From assembly GCA_023431055.1 (NCBI GenBank), contig JAEYXX010000019.1:11112-75111 (forward strand): DNA of 64,000 nucleotides, given 5' to 3'. Origin of the DNA: Pseudomonadota bacterium (GTDB lineage Bacteria; Pseudomonadota; Gammaproteobacteria; Pseudomonadales; Pseudomonadaceae). A program made the translations under genes and the position numbers. The notes beneath the pieces are model-generated. The model ran no database searches. It saw only the letters and a list, made by a program, of their open reading frames with translations, and was not told the DNA's origin. Each line of letters begins with the position of its first letter. The stretch's first letter is position 1. Of this stretch, positions 8,291 through 18,064 are shown one piece after another.

Positions 8291-8970
8291 ACCGGCGCAG
8301 CTTTCGGCGTGGCGACCTGGTCACGCAGGTACACCGGCTGCGCCTGATCGGCTGGCAAAGCCTCACCGCGCGCCCAGGCAAAACGAGCCAGGCTCAGCAG
8401 GTCTTCGGCGTGCGGCAGCATGCTGCCGTCCATGCTCGCGGGCTTGAGGGCAATGCGTGTGGCAAAGGTGCCCCAGCCCGTACCTGCACCGAACCATTCA
8501 CCACCGCTGCCACGCGGCGCTTCGGCCTGCTCGGGTGGCAGCACCGCTTCCTGACCGAGCAGACGCATTTCGCCCGCCTCGGCGTGATAGCAGCCCCAGT
8601 AGACTTCATCCATGCGCGCATCGATCGCTGCGGCGACCTGAGTGGCGCCCTGCTCACGCAGCGCACGCTGGGCCAGCACAGCCAGGTTGGAGACCGGCAG
8701 CACCGGACGATCCAGCGCGAAAGCCAGGCCCTGCACCACGCCGATGGCAATGCGTACACCGGTGAAGGCTCCGGGGCCACGGCCGAAGGCGATGGCATCC
8801 AGCGCCGAAGCCGCGATGCCGGCGTCGCCCAGCAGTTGCTGGATCATCGGCAACAGGCGCTGCGCATGCAGACGCGGGGCGACTTCATAGTGGCTGAGCA
8901 CACGACCGTCATGCAGCAGCGCGACGGAGCAGGCTTCGGTGGCGGTATCCAGGGCCAGGAGAGTGGTCAT
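8287..8970 (-). CDS. tsaB: tRNA threonylcarbamoyladenosine biosynthesis protein TsaB
   Basis: 227 residues. TsaB is the non-catalytic partner of TsaD in the complex that places threonylcarbamoyl on A37 of ANN-decoding tRNAs. The ASKHA-fold start MTTLLALDTATEACSVAL, then HAQRLLPMIQQLL and GRGPGAFTGVRIAIGVVQGL, are diagnostic. Unlike TsaD it lacks the metal-binding HxxxH pair. It heads a short minus-strand group with the small ORF and the 114-residue protein, and is separated from the upstream phosphatase gene by a strong hairpin. Confidence 0.95.
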   Translation of the reverse strand: MTTLLALDTATEACSVALLHDGRVLSHYEVAPRLHAQRLLPMIQQLLGDAGIAASALDAIAFGRGPGAFTGVRIAIGVVQGLAFALDRPVLPVSNLAVLAQRALREQGATQVAAAIDARMDEVYWGCYHAEAGEMRLLGQEAVLPPEQAEAPRGSGGEWFGAGTGWGTFATRIALKPASMDGSMLPHAEDLLSLARFAWARGEALPADQAQPVYLRDQVATPKAAPV

Positions 8971-8987
8971 TGCATTCGGACAGCTGA

Positions 8988-9015
8988 AGAAAAAGAGCCG
9001 GCATTAGACCGGCTC
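8988..9015 (-). terminator. Rho-independent terminator after the acid phosphatase gene
   Basis: On the minus strand GAGCCGG (9015-9009), a 7-nt loop and CCGGCTC (9001-8995) are followed by TTTTTCTTC. It lies 70 nt past the phosphatase stop and just before tsaB, so it should end transcription of the phosphatase gene. Confidence 0.8.
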
Positions 9016-9084
9016 GACAGGATTTTTTCCAGCGCCATGACGGCGCCCGGCCTGCACCGAGCGACCGACGGGGTCAGCGCAGCC

Positions 9085-9858
9085 TTACCAGGGTTCGACT
9101 ACCGGCTCGGCCTCCCAGCCTTTGAGCGGCGCCTTGGACCAGGTGCCGTAACCGGCGTTGGGGAACACGATCCACTCGACGCCCCACTTGTCGGCCTCTT
9201 CGGCGACAGTCTTGCGCTGTGCGTCGAGCGGCGTCTTGCGAAAGCGTGCATCGAAGTCATGCAGCGTATCGCCCAGCAGCATGATGATCTGATGATCAGC
9301 GCTGACGATGGCGCGACGTTCGACCTTCGGCGGGCCGAGCAGCAACACGCTCTCCTCCGATACCTGCGGCAGCCCCAGCTTGGTCAGGGTGGCCAGGGTG
9401 TATTTCTTCTGCTCGTCGGCCCGGTCGGAGATGTAGCGGATGGTCACGCCGAGCTTGTCGGCATGCTCGAGGAATTTCTTCGCACCGGGAATCAGCTCTG
9501 GCGTGCCGTCACGCTCCCACGGCAGCCAGGTATCCCAGGCATCGTATTGGTGACAGTTGGCCAGGTCGCGTGCCAACAGGGCGCTGTTGTCGATCACGGT
9601 CTCATCGAGGTCGGTGACGATGGCCAGCTTGGAAGGATCCTTCGCCGCCGCTACGGCCTTGTCGAGCTTCTCCGTGGCGATATTGTAGGCCTGCAACTGC
9701 AGCGCCTGGACCTCCGCGGATTGCTGCTGAAAGCGCAAACCCATGGTGAATTGCGCGACGGAACAGTCGCTCTTGCCCTGTGCGGCGGTCTCTGCAAATA
9801 CCAGCGGAGTGATCAACAACGATACCGCAAGGCCCAGCCAGATGCGTTTCTCGGTCAT
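9085..9858 (-). CDS. HAD-family acid phosphatase (5'-nucleotidase, lipoprotein e(P4)-like), periplasmic
   Basis: 257 residues. An N-terminal signal peptide (hydrophobic LGLAVSLLITPLVFA, cleavage probably before ETAAQ) sends it to the periplasm. The HAD nucleophile motif DLDETVIDNS (Asp83 and Asp85), the second motif ISDRADEQKKYT and the third IIMLLGDTLHDFDARF fit class C acid phosphatases, which release phosphate from nucleotides outside the cytoplasm. There is no lipobox, unlike Haemophilus e(P4), so it is probably soluble. GGAAGAGGG lies 8 nt before the ATG. It is followed by its own terminator and preceded by that of adk, so it is likely a single-gene unit. Confidence 0.88.
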   Translation of the reverse strand: MTEKRIWLGLAVSLLITPLVFAETAAQGKSDCSVAQFTMGLRFQQQSAEVQALQLQAYNIATEKLDKAVAAAKDPSKLAIVTDLDETVIDNSALLARDLANCHQYDAWDTWLPWERDGTPELIPGAKKFLEHADKLGVTIRYISDRADEQKKYTLATLTKLGLPQVSEESVLLLGPPKVERRAIVSADHQIIMLLGDTLHDFDARFRKTPLDAQRKTVAEEADKWGVEWIVFPNAGYGTWSKAPLKGWEAEPVVEPW

Positions 9859-9992
9859 TTAATGCCCTCTTCCTTATAGGTTATCGACACGCCCCGACGC
9901 AGGCCGGAGGCTTGCACCCTCGATACTAGCCGACCCGTCACTCGGAGCCATGCTTGAGAGCGACCCGAACGTATCCATGTTCCATAAACGAC

Positions 9993-10014
9993 CAAGGCCC
10001 CTTTCGGGGCCTTG
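9993..10014 (-). terminator. Hairpin terminator after adk
   Basis: Perfect 9-bp stem CAAGGCCCC / GGGGCCTTG with a 4-nt loop, 27 nt after the adk stop. The downstream T-run is weak on the minus strand (GGTCGTTTATGG), so termination may be partial. Confidence 0.7.
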
Positions 10015-10040
10015 CTTCGATGACGGCTGGCGGTGCGGAC

Positions 10041-10706
<666 letters not shown>

Positions 10707-10911
10707 TTATCTAGTAATCGGTCGGACTCGCCTCGTGGGGCCAATCTCTTGAATGTAGTGCGGCAGCCGTAGCGGCCAAAAGGCTGCTCAAGATACACAG
10801 CGCACCCCAGGCGCACAAGCCGCCAAAAGTCGGATAAAAACCCTCCTCGTGGCGGCCTGGACCTGCTATGCGGCGCAGCTCAGGCAGCTGCCTGCCAGCG
10901 CCCTGCCGCCC

Positions 10912-13548
10912 TCAGCCAGTGTTGCGCAAGCCCGCTGCAATACCCGCTACGCTGACCAGCAGCGCCTGCTCCAGAGGGCTCTCCGGCGCCTGTTCGCGTT
11001 GCCGGCAGCGCGCCAGCAGCTCGGCCTGCAGCAGGTGCAATGGGTCGAGATAGGTATTGCGCACGCTGATCGATTCCAGGGTTTCCGGATTGTGCGCAAG
11101 CAGGCGCGACTGCGCGGTCAGTTCCAGCACGGCAGCACAGGCCTGCGACAATAGGTCGCGTAACTGCGCACCCAGCGGCTGCAGCGCCGGCTCGACCAGG
11201 CGCTCGTCATACAGCGCGGCGATACTGGCATCGGCCTTGGTCAGCACCATCTCCAGCATGTCGATGCGCGTACGGAAGAACGGCCAGTGCTCACGCATGT
11301 CCTTCAGCAGCTCGGCGTCGCCACCTGCCAGCGCCTGGCCCAGCGCCTGCTCCCAGCCGAGCCAGGCCGGCAGCATCAGGCGTGTCTGGGTCCAGGCGAA
11401 GATCCAGGGAATCGCCCGCAGGCTCTCGACACCGCCTTCGCGGCGCTTGGCCGGACGGCTGCCCAGTGGCAGACGGCCCAGTTCCTGTTCCGGTGTCGCC
11501 TGGCGGAAGTACTCGACGAACTGCGGATGCTCGCGTACCACGCCGCGATAGGCCTTCACCCCAACCTCGGCGAGGCGATCCATCATCGCCCGCCAGCTCG
11601 GCTGCGGCGCCGGCGGCGGCAGCAAGGTGGCTTCCAGCACAGCCGCGAGATACAGGTTGAGATTCTGCTCGGCGATATCCGGCAGGCCGAACTTGAAACG
11701 GATCATCTCGCCCTGTTCGGTGGTGCGGAAACGTCCCGCCACCGAGCCAGGAGGTTGCGACAGGATGGCCGCGTGAGCCGGGCCACCACCGCGCCCGACG
11801 GTGCCACCGCGACCGTGGAACAGGAGCAACTCGACCTGATGCTCGCGGCACAGGCGCACCAGTTCCTCCTGCGCGCGGTACTGTGCCCAGGCTGCGGCGG
11901 TGGTACCGGCATCCTTGGCCGAATCGGAATAGCCGATCATCACTTCCTGCGGGCCATGCAGGCGCGCGCGGTAGCCGGGCAAACCCAGCAGACGATCCAT
12001 CACCGGTCCGGCGTGGTCGAGGTCGGCCAGGGTTTCGAACAGTGGCACCACGCGCATCGGCCGGCGCAACCCAGCCTCCTTGAGCAGCAGTTGCACCGCC
12101 AGCACATCGGAAGCGGCGCCGGCCATGGAAATCACGTAGGAGCCCAGCGAGGCAGCAGGAGCAGCGGCCACCTCACGGCAGGTGGCGAGCACTTCGGCCG
12201 TATCGGCCGAGGGACGATAGTCGCTTGGAAGCAAGGGCCGGCGGCTGTCCAGTTCACGCTGGAGGAAACTCAGGCGCGCCTCTTCATCCCATTCGGCGTA
12301 GCGGCCGAGACCGAGGTAATCGGTGATTTCCGACATCGCCGCCGCATGCCGGGCGGAGTCCTGCCGTACGTCCAGGCGTACCAGGAACAGGCCGAAGGTC
12401 GCGGCACGGCGCAGGCAGTCGAGTAACGGACCGTCGGCTATGACGCCCATGCCGCACTGGTGCAGCGATTGGTAGCACAGCTGCAGCGGCGCCAGCAGAT
12501 CACGGTTGTCCTGCAACACCGAAGGCCCGGCGGCGATATCGGCCGTCAGCGCCTGCTGCGCCCAGCTGCGCGTCTCCCGCAGGCGCTCACGCAGTTGCTT
12601 GAGCAACGCGCGGTAAGGCTCGGCGCTGTCACCCACCTGCGCGCGCAGCTCATCACTGGCCTGCTGCATCGATAGCTCGGCAGCGAGATCATCGACATCG
12701 CGCAGATAAAGGTCGGCCGCCATCCAGCGCGCCAGCAGCAGCACCTCGCGAGTGACGCGGGCCGTGACATTGGGGTTGCCGTCACGGTCGCCACCCATCC
12801 ACGAGGCGAAACGAATCGGCGCGGCCTCCAGCGGCAGGCGCAAGCCGGTGGCGGCCTCAAGGCTCTGATCGGCACGCCGCAGGAACTGCGGCACCGCCTG
12901 CCACAGCGAATGTTCGATGACGGCGAAGCCCCACTTGGCCTCATCCACCGGACTGGGCCGGCTGCGGCGGATTTCCTCGGTGTGCCAGGCCTCGGCAATC
13001 AACCGTTGCAGGCGCTGGGCGATGCGCTCACGTTCGACCGGCAACAGGTCGCTATGATCCAGCGCCGTCAGTTGCGCGGCGATGGCATCGTATTTCTGGA
13101 TCAGGGTACGCCGCGCCACTTCGGTGGGGTGTGCGGTCAGCACCAGCTCGATGTCCAGACGTGCCAGCTGGCGCGCCAGCTCATCGCCGCCATGCCCCTC
13201 GGCGAGCAGCCGCTCGAGCAGCTCGTCCAGCACACGCAGCTCGAAAGGCTCGGGTTCGCCTGCACGGCGGCGGCGCACGCGATGCTGCTGCTCGGCGATA
13301 TTGGCCAGGTTGAGGAACTGGTTGAACGCCCGGGCTACGGGCAACAATTCGTCGTCACCGAGGTCGCCCAGGGTGCTGCTCAGTTGCTCGGAGCCAGCAC
13401 CAGAGCCGCTGCGGCCGGCCTTGGCGGCCTTGCGTATGCGCTCGATCTTGTCGAGAAACTCGTCGCCCAACTGGGTGCAGATGGTATGCCCGAGCAGTTC
13501 GCCGAGCAGGTGCACCTCTTCACGCAGGCGTGCATCTATTTCCGCCAT
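10912..13548 (-). CDS. ppc: Phosphoenolpyruvate carboxylase
   Basis: Adds bicarbonate to PEP to give oxaloacetate, refilling the citrate cycle. 878 residues from ATG 13548 ([20 protein letters not shown]), with AAGGAG 7 nt upstream. Catalytic signatures are [13 protein letters not shown] (active-site His), [17 protein letters not shown] and [19 protein letters not shown], and the protein ends in the invariant RNTG tail. The open frame extends 70 codons upstream without coding character. The divergent neighbour begins at 13715, so promoters for both lie in the 166-bp gap. Confidence 0.97.
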   Translation of the reverse strand: MAEIDARLREEVHLLGELLGHTICTQLGDEFLDKIERIRKAAKAGRSGSGAGSEQLSSTLGDLGDDELLPVARAFNQFLNLANIAEQQHRVRRRRAGEPEPFELRVLDELLERLLAEGHGGDELARQLARLDIELVLTAHPTEVARRTLIQKYDAIAAQLTALDHSDLLPVERERIAQRLQRLIAEAWHTEEIRRSRPSPVDEAKWGFAVIEHSLWQAVPQFLRRADQSLEAATGLRLPLEAAPIRFASWMGGDRDGNPNVTARVTREVLLLARWMAADLYLRDVDDLAAELSMQQASDELRAQVGDSAEPYRALLKQLRERLRETRSWAQQALTADIAAGPSVLQDNRDLLAPLQLCYQSLHQCGMGVIADGPLLDCLRRAATFGLFLVRLDVRQDSARHAAAMSEITDYLGLGRYAEWDEEARLSFLQRELDSRRPLLPSDYRPSADTAEVLATCREVAAAPAASLGSYVISMAGAASDVLAVQLLLKEAGLRRPMRVVPLFETLADLDHAGPVMDRLLGLPGYRARLHGPQEVMIGYSDSAKDAGTTAAAWAQYRAQEELVRLCREHQVELLLFHGRGGTVGRGGGPAHAAILSQPPGSVAGRFRTTEQGEMIRFKFGLPDIAEQNLNLYLAAVLEATLLPPPAPQPSWRAMMDRLAEVGVKAYRGVVREHPQFVEYFRQATPEQELGRLPLGSRPAKRREGGVESLRAIPWIFAWTQTRLMLPAWLGWEQALGQALAGGDAELLKDMREHWPFFRTRIDMLEMVLTKADASIAALYDERLVEPALQPLGAQLRDLLSQACAAVLELTAQSRLLAHNPETLESISVRNTYLDPLHLLQAELLARCRQREQAPESPLEQALLVSVAGIAAGLRNTG

Positions 13549-13714
13549 GTCGCACTCCTTCTCCTGACCATTGTCAACAGAGTGCCCAGCGCGCCAACTT
13601 CTTACAAGGGTGCGAGGCGTGCCCAGGCTGCGGTGCGTGTTGGGTTTAGGCCTGTTGATAGGCGCAGCGGATGGTCCGACCGGCATCGCCTGCGCCCCCG
13701 TAAGGAGCGACGAC

Positions 13715-14059
13715 ATGAGAATTCGCGAACTGGCAAAACACTGGGAACAGAATGCCAAGGGTCACCTGACGCCAACCCGCTATCACATTCACCTGGATGT
13801 CGAGTCGGCCGCTCGCCTGGCGGCGCTCACAGAAATGTACCCCAAGCATCACAGCGAAGAGCTGCTCGGCGAGTTGATCGGTGCGGCACTGGAAGAGCTG
13901 GAGGCCAGCCTGCCCTATGTAAAGGGCAACAAGGTGGTGGCACTGGATGAACAGGGAGATCCTCTGTATGAGGACATAGGGCCGACGCCACGTTTTCTGG
14001 CCCTGTCGCGCAAGTACCTGCGTGAACTCAGCGATACGGCCAAAGGCAAGAGCCACTAA
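13715..14059 (+). CDS. Conserved hypothetical protein, 114 residues
   Basis: Starts [18 protein letters not shown] at 13715, with TAAGGAG 8 nt upstream; the frame is open further upstream, but this start has the ribosome-binding site. Soluble, with no signal peptide. It contains [20 protein letters not shown], which looks like a short beta strand followed by a helix, similar in pattern to ribbon-helix-helix proteins, and [20 protein letters not shown] small DNA-binding or adaptor role is only a guess. It is divergent from ppc, as in P. aeruginosa. Confidence 0.8.
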   Translation: MRIRELAKHWEQNAKGHLTPTRYHIHLDVESAARLAALTEMYPKHHSEELLGELIGAALEELEASLPYVKGNKVVALDEQGDPLYEDIGPTPRFLALSRKYLRELSDTAKGKSH

Positions 14060-14466
14060 GACCAGCAGAGTCGAAAACCGTTCGATATATCGTTCAGCTG
14101 CGCTTGATCTGCGCCCAATACGGGCGCTTATGGCAGCCCTCGCTCGCCTGTGCGAGCGACACGCATGCGCTTGACCTGATCCCATCGGGTGCATGCCCGC
14201 ACCGAATAAAACCTCGTAAAACAGGGTAAATCCCTATCTCCACCGACCCTCGCCAACGATAGCCAGCGACTTTCACCACGCGCTTACCTGACCGACCGGT
14301 CATCGCAAAAGCCGTGAGCAAGCTGTCTTTTTTTCTGAACCATTCCAGAAATGTTCAGGTCCCAACTTCAGGCCCCCGCGGCGACACCGATCGCCAACGC
14401 CCTCGGTAGACGGGCGATATGGCGGGCCAGTAGTCACGGATATCGTCATTCATAGGAGTGTTTCAA
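14060..14466. other. 407-bp intergenic region upstream of the lptF lipoprotein pair
   Basis: No open frame with coding character is seen. It holds a small hairpin after the preceding gene (GCGCCC-AATAC-GGGCGC, 14111-14127), a TGACC/GGTCA palindrome near 14289-14302, and a perfect spaced palindrome CTGAAC-N12-GTTCAG (14335-14340 and 14353-14358) about 110 bp before the first lipoprotein start. In P. aeruginosa lptF is under AlgU control; I looked for a clear GAACTT-N16-17-TCTGA promoter here and did not find a convincing one. Confidence 0.6.
14335..14358. promoter_or_regulatory. Candidate operator: spaced palindrome CTGAAC-N12-GTTCAG
   Basis: Six-base perfect inverted half-sites separated by 12 bp, in the long upstream region of the lipoprotein operon. 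Spacing and symmetry suit a dimeric regulator. No regulator is identified. Confidence 0.35.
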
Positions 14467-14880
14467 ATGGAGTTAGCCGCCATGAAGAGCCGTATCGAGA
14501 AAGCCCCGCGCAGCCGCCTGCAAGGCATCAAACTGGCTGCCCTGGTATTGGGTAGCAGCCTGGTGCTCGCTGGCTGCGCAGGTAACCCGCCTACCGAGCA
14601 ATACGCCGTGACGCAGTCAGCCGTGAACGCGGCGATCAGCGCCGGAGGCACCGAGTTCGCCGCCGTGGAAATGAAAGCGGCGCAGGACAAGCTCAAGGAA
14701 GCCGAGCTGGCCATGCGCGATGAAGACTATGAGAAAGCCCGCCGCCTGGCCGAACAGGCCGAATGGGATGCTCGAGTCGCCGAGCGCAAGGCCCAGGCAG
14801 CCAAGGCCGAACAAGCGCTGCAGGACGCCCGTCAGGGTGTTCAGGAACTGCGTGAGGAAGGCATGCGGAACGCTCAGTGA
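14467..14880 (+). CDS. DUF4398 lipoprotein
   Basis: 137 residues from ATG 14467 (MELAAMKSRIEKAPRS), with AGGAG 8 nt upstream. A lipoprotein signal ends in LVLAGC, so the mature protein begins at Cys and is probably anchored to the outer membrane. The remainder is a helical DUF4398 domain (AVNAAISAGGTEFAAVEMKA, then Lys/Glu/Ala-rich coiled coil). It directly precedes lptF, which carries a related helical region plus an OmpA domain. The two probably act together in envelope and peptidoglycan anchoring, as for the homologous AlgU-regulated pair in P. aeruginosa. Confidence 0.88.
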   Translation: MELAAMKSRIEKAPRSRLQGIKLAALVLGSSLVLAGCAGNPPTEQYAVTQSAVNAAISAGGTEFAAVEMKAAQDKLKEAELAMRDEDYEKARRLAEQAEWDARVAERKAQAAKAEQALQDARQGVQELREEGMRNAQ

Positions 14881-14927
14881 GCGGCAAGCCACCCACCCAT
14901 TCGCTGACAGATCAAAGGATGAACGCC

Positions 14928-15713
14928 ATGCGTAACCACGTCATGATCCCCGCCCTTCTGGCCCTGAGCGTCGGCCTTGCCGCCTGCTCGCACCAACCCA
15001 ACGCCAACCTGGAATCGGCGCGTAGCAACTATTCCTCGCTGCAGAGCGATCCGCAGGCGAGCAAGGTCGCCGCGCTGGAAACCAAGGAAGCCAAGGAGTG
15101 GCTGGACAAGGCCGACAAGGCCTATCTGGACAAGGAAGACGAGAAGAAGGTCGACCAACTGGCTTACCTGACCAACAAGCGTGTCGAGGTAGCCAAGCAG
15201 ACCATCGCCCTGCGTACTGCCGAAGCCGAGCTGAAGAACACCTCGGCGCAACGCGCCCAGGCCCTGCTCGATGCGCGTGATGCGCAGATCCGCAAACTGC
15301 AGGACAGCCTCAACGCCAAGCAGACCGAACGCGGCACCCTGGTGACCTTCGGCGACGTACTGTTCGACTTCAACAAGGCCGAACTCAAGAGCAGCGCGCT
15401 GCCCAACGTCACGCAGCTGGCGCGCTTCCTCCAGGAGAACCCTGAACGCCAGGTGATCGTCGAGGGCTATACCGACAGCGTCGGCTCGGCCAGCTACAAC
15501 CAGGGCCTGTCCGAGCGCCGCGCCGAGTCCGTGCGTCGTGCGTTGATTCGCGCCGGTGTGGAGCCGACTCGTATCGTCGCCCAGGGCTACGGCAAGGAGT
15601 ATCCGGTTGCCGATAACTCCACCGACTCCGGTCGCGCGCAGAATCGTCGTGTGGAGGTGACCATCTCCAACGACAACCAGCCTGTGGCTCCGCGCTCCTC
15701 CACCGGCGCCTGA
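14928..15713 (+). CDS. lptF: OmpA-family outer-membrane lipoprotein LptF
   Basis: 261 residues, the same length as P. aeruginosa LptF (lipotoxin F; not the LPS exporter LptF). The ATG at 14928 is chosen because AAAGGA lies 8 nt upstream; ATG 14919 overlaps that site. Lipobox GLAAC at the end of the signal peptide; DUF4398-like coiled coil at residues 25-135; OmpA-like peptidoglycan-binding domain from about 140 (LFDFNKAELKSSALPNV, GYTDSVGSASYNQGLSERRA, GYGKEYPVADN, NRRVEVTI). It should tether outer membrane to peptidoglycan. In P. aeruginosa it is induced with alginate/AlgU stress. Its terminator is interrupted by a repeat element. Confidence 0.92.
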   Translation: MRNHVMIPALLALSVGLAACSHQPNANLESARSNYSSLQSDPQASKVAALETKEAKEWLDKADKAYLDKEDEKKVDQLAYLTNKRVEVAKQTIALRTAEAELKNTSAQRAQALLDARDAQIRKLQDSLNAKQTERGTLVTFGDVLFDFNKAELKSSALPNVTQLARFLQENPERQVIVEGYTDSVGSASYNQGLSERRAESVRRALIRAGVEPTRIVAQGYGKEYPVADNSTDSGRAQNRRVEVTISNDNQPVAPRSSTGA

Positions 15714-15730
15714 TCGCAGCGCTGCAATGA

Positions 15731-15900
15731 AGAAACCCGCCTATCAGACCGTGAAACGTAGCGAGCGAAGGTCAGGCAAGGCAAAAAACGGCGAAAAAGC
15801 GCAGTTTACGAGCTGTAAATGAGCATTTTGAGCCGTTTTTTAACGCAGCATGGCCGAGCGCAGTAGTTTTCACACAGCCTGTGATGGCGGGTTTCTTTTT
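15731..15900 (+). terminator. lptF terminator with its loop occupied by a repeat element
   Basis: Perfect 11-bp arms AGAAACCCGCC (15731-15741) and GGCGGGTTTCT (15886-15896), followed by TTTT, form a normal-looking terminator stem. The arms are 144 bp apart, and the intervening DNA is the palindromic element at 15745-15881. Because the element itself folds, the stem may still form. Confidence 0.7.
15745..15881 (+). repeat. MITE-like palindromic element, copy 1
   Basis: About 137 bp. Imperfect inverted ends (CAGACCGTGAAAC and its partner TTTTCACACAGCCTG) surround an inner perfect 10-bp stem AAAAAACGGC (15783-15792) / GCCGTTTTTT (15832-15841) and a further A/T-rich imperfect hairpin (GTTTAC...GTAAAT). 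It closely matches, in reverse, the copy at 16275-16414. It has no coding frame and no transposase, so it would depend on an enzyme encoded elsewhere. Confidence 0.8.
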
Positions 15901-15912
15901 GAACGCTTGAGC

Positions 15913-16236
15913 TTACTGCTCCAGCGCCGGAGTCTCTTGGCCCATGCAACGCACGGCCTGCTTCTTGTTATCCACCAGCACGCCGGTCAGACCTTTCTGC
16001 TGCAGGTCGAACAGTACCAGCACGCCGTCGATGCACTGCGCCACCTGGTTGGCCGGCTTGAGCGAAATCTTGTAGTCCTCGCCGGGGATGGTCTTGAGCA
16101 TGGTGAAATCGGACAGCAGCAGGGCATCTTCCGGTTTGGCGAAATGCACGTAGCCGTAGTACCAGAGCACGCCGATGGTGCCAACGATGCTGGCGACACC
16201 CGTGAGGATCATAGGGATGGGATTGCGTTCGGTCAT
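15913..16236 (-). CDS. Conserved hypothetical membrane-anchored protein
   Basis: 107 residues from ATG 16236 (MTERNPIPMILTGVASIVGT); the frame is open upstream through the repeat element, but no start there is supported. One N-terminal membrane helix (residues 8-28), then a periplasmic domain with two cysteines (QCIDGVLVLFDL and AVRCMGQE) that could form a disulfide. It lies between two repeat copies, downstream of the lipoprotein hydrolase. No function is recognised. Confidence 0.75.
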   Translation of the reverse strand: MTERNPIPMILTGVASIVGTIGVLWYYGYVHFAKPEDALLLSDFTMLKTIPGEDYKISLKPANQVAQCIDGVLVLFDLQQKGLTGVLVDNKKQAVRCMGQETPALEQ

Positions 16237-16274
16237 TGCGGACTCTCTGTTGCGGATTCGGTAGCCGGCCCCAG

Positions 16275-16414
16275 CAGACTGTTGAAAAACTACCTGCGTT
16301 GTCTGGCCGTCGTTAAAAACAGCCTCAAAATGCTCATTTACAACACGTAAACTGCGCTTTTTCGGCTGTTTTTGCCTAGGCCAATCTGCCTCGCCTACGT
16401 TTTTCAACGACCTG
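16275..16414 (-). repeat. MITE-like palindromic element, copy 2 (opposite orientation)
   Basis: About 140 bp with inverted ends CAGACTGTTGAAAAAC (16275-16290) and GTTTTTCAACGACCTG (to 16414), extendable to AGCAG/CTGCT. The inner stem AAAAACAGCC (16315-16324) / GGCTGTTTTT (16364-16373) is perfect. Against copy 1, three stem positions differ and each change is matched on the other arm. Its right end overlaps the last codons of the hydrolase gene and supplies that gene's stop. Confidence 0.8.
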
Positions 16415-17270
16415 CTAGCCGTTCGACGTATGCCTGCGGCGCGGCGAGGAACGCCAGCAGCGATTCACGCCAGGCGGGCTCGGCAAAGGTTTGCACGTGC
16501 GGGCCACGGGTCGCCTGAAAGGCGCGTGGCGGGTGCGCAGCTTGATACAAACGCTGGCCATTGGAAAGCGGCACGATCGTATCGTCAACACTGTGATAGA
16601 TCAGCAAGGGCGTGCCCTGGATTCGATCGATGCTGTGAATTGCGCTGTCGCCGTCCGGCACCAGCCAGGACAGCGGCACCTGTAACGGCCAGGTCAGCCA
16701 GCTTTTGCTCAGGGCATAGCGGCCGACATCGCGGTAGCTTGCCGGCACACCATCGAGCGCGATGGCCTGCAAGGTCGACTGGCGCTCTGCATGCTGCGCC
16801 AGGTAATGCACGCCGAGGGCACCGCCAAGACTCTGCCCGAGCAGGAACAGCGGCTTGCCCTTGACCTGCGGCGCCTGATCGAGCCAGGTGAAGGCCGCGT
16901 CGATATCCTGATAGACCTCGGGCAAACGTGGCTTGCCTTCGGACAGACCGTAGCCGCGGTAATCCAGCATCAGCACCTGGTAGCCCTGCTCCGGCAGCCA
17001 ATGCACGCCGCCCAGGTGCCAGGCCAGGTTGCCGCCATTGCCATGCAGGTGAAGCACCGTGCCCTTGACCGCGACGCCAGCCTTGGCCGGCAACCACCAG
17101 GCGTGCAGACGGGTGCCATCGGCGGCGCGCAGTTCAATGTCGCGGTACTCCAGGCCGGCACGCTCGGGGGTGATCGGCAGCCCCGGCTCGGGATAGAACA
17201 GCAGGCCGCTGCAACCGACCAGCCACAGGCTAGCCAGCATCAGCACCAGCGCCCTCAGGCTACTTGCCAC
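16404..17270 (-). CDS. Alpha/beta hydrolase lipoprotein
   Basis: 288 residues from the GTG at 17270, which overlaps the previous gene's stop by 11 nt and places the lipobox LVGC about 20 residues in; an ATG 13 codons upstream (17309) is an alternative without a clear ribosome-binding site. Hydrolase-fold features are [15 protein letters not shown] (oxyanion region), the nucleophile elbow [11 protein letters not shown] and a late [10 protein letters not shown] acid loop. The catalytic His is probably in RGPHVQTF. It resembles Bem46/YfhR-type serine hydrolases; the substrate is unknown. The last codons and TGA lie inside the repeat element at 16275-16414. Confidence 0.85.
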   Translation of the reverse strand: MASSLRALVLMLASLWLVGCSGLLFYPEPGLPITPERAGLEYRDIELRAADGTRLHAWWLPAKAGVAVKGTVLHLHGNGGNLAWHLGGVHWLPEQGYQVLMLDYRGYGLSEGKPRLPEVYQDIDAAFTWLDQAPQVKGKPLFLLGQSLGGALGVHYLAQHAERQSTLQAIALDGVPASYRDVGRYALSKSWLTWPLQVPLSWLVPDGDSAIHSIDRIQGTPLLIYHSVDDTIVPLSNGQRLYQAAHPPRAFQATRGPHVQTFAEPAWRESLLAFLAAPQAYVERLAGR

Positions 17271-18006
17271 CGGCGCGTACTTCTTCGCGAGCCTGTACGG
17301 TCGCTGCATAGACGCGTTCTGCCAGACGCGAGAACGGCAGGCTCTGGATCCATACAGTGCCGGTGCCCTTTAGCGTCGTCAGCAGGACCCCTTCGCCGCC
17401 GAACAGCATGCTTTTCAGCCCGCCGGCCAGGGCGATGTCGTAATCGATGCCGCTGCTGAAAGCCACCAGGCAGCCGGTGTCCAGGCGCAGGGTTTCGTTG
17501 TTCAGCTCCTTGCGGATTACCGTGCCGCCGGCATGCACGAAGGCCAGGCCATCGCCTTCGAGCTTCTGCAGGATGAAGCCCTCGCCGCCGAAAAAGCCGG
17601 CCCCCAGGCGCTTGGCGAAACTGATGCCGATGCTGGTGCCATGAGCGGCACAGAGAAAGGCGTCCTTCTGACAGATCAACCGGCCGCCGATTTTCGCCAG
17701 ATCGATGGGCACAACCGTACCCGGATAAGGCGCGGCGAAGGCGACCCGCGCCTGGCGCTTGCCGGCGTTGCTGAAGTGGGTCATGAACAGCGACTCGCCG
17801 GTGAGCATGCGCTTGCCGACGCTCCACAGCTTGCCCAGCAGGCCGCTGGACGAACCATCGCCCATGCGCGTTTCGAAGCGCACACCGTCGGTCATGTAGT
17901 TCATCGCCCCGGCCTCGGCGATCACCGTCTCGCCGGGGTCGAGGATGATTTCCACAGATTGCGCCGATGCACCGAGGATTTCGTATTCGAGTTGATGGCT
18001 TGCCAC
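17260..18006 (-). CDS. AIM24 / TIGR00266-family protein
   Basis: 248 residues from the GTG at 18006, which has GGAG 8 nt upstream; an upstream ATG (18036) lacks one. Beta-rich, soluble and Gly-rich, with [33 protein letters not shown] and [20 protein letters not shown] characteristic of the family, which is related to mitochondrial AIM24 but has no settled role. It overlaps the downstream hydrolase gene by 11 nt, so expression is likely coupled. Confidence 0.88.
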   Translation of the reverse strand: MASHQLEYEILGASAQSVEIILDPGETVIAEAGAMNYMTDGVRFETRMGDGSSSGLLGKLWSVGKRMLTGESLFMTHFSNAGKRQARVAFAAPYPGTVVPIDLAKIGGRLICQKDAFLCAAHGTSIGISFAKRLGAGFFGGEGFILQKLEGDGLAFVHAGGTVIRKELNNETLRLDTGCLVAFSSGIDYDIALAGGLKSMLFGGEGVLLTTLKGTGTVWIQSLPFSRLAERVYAATVQAREEVRAGGK

Positions 18007-18064
18007 GTTCTGCTCTCCGCAATTCCCGGATTTCATCCGGGCTACACCTTGCCGCCTGCTGCCG

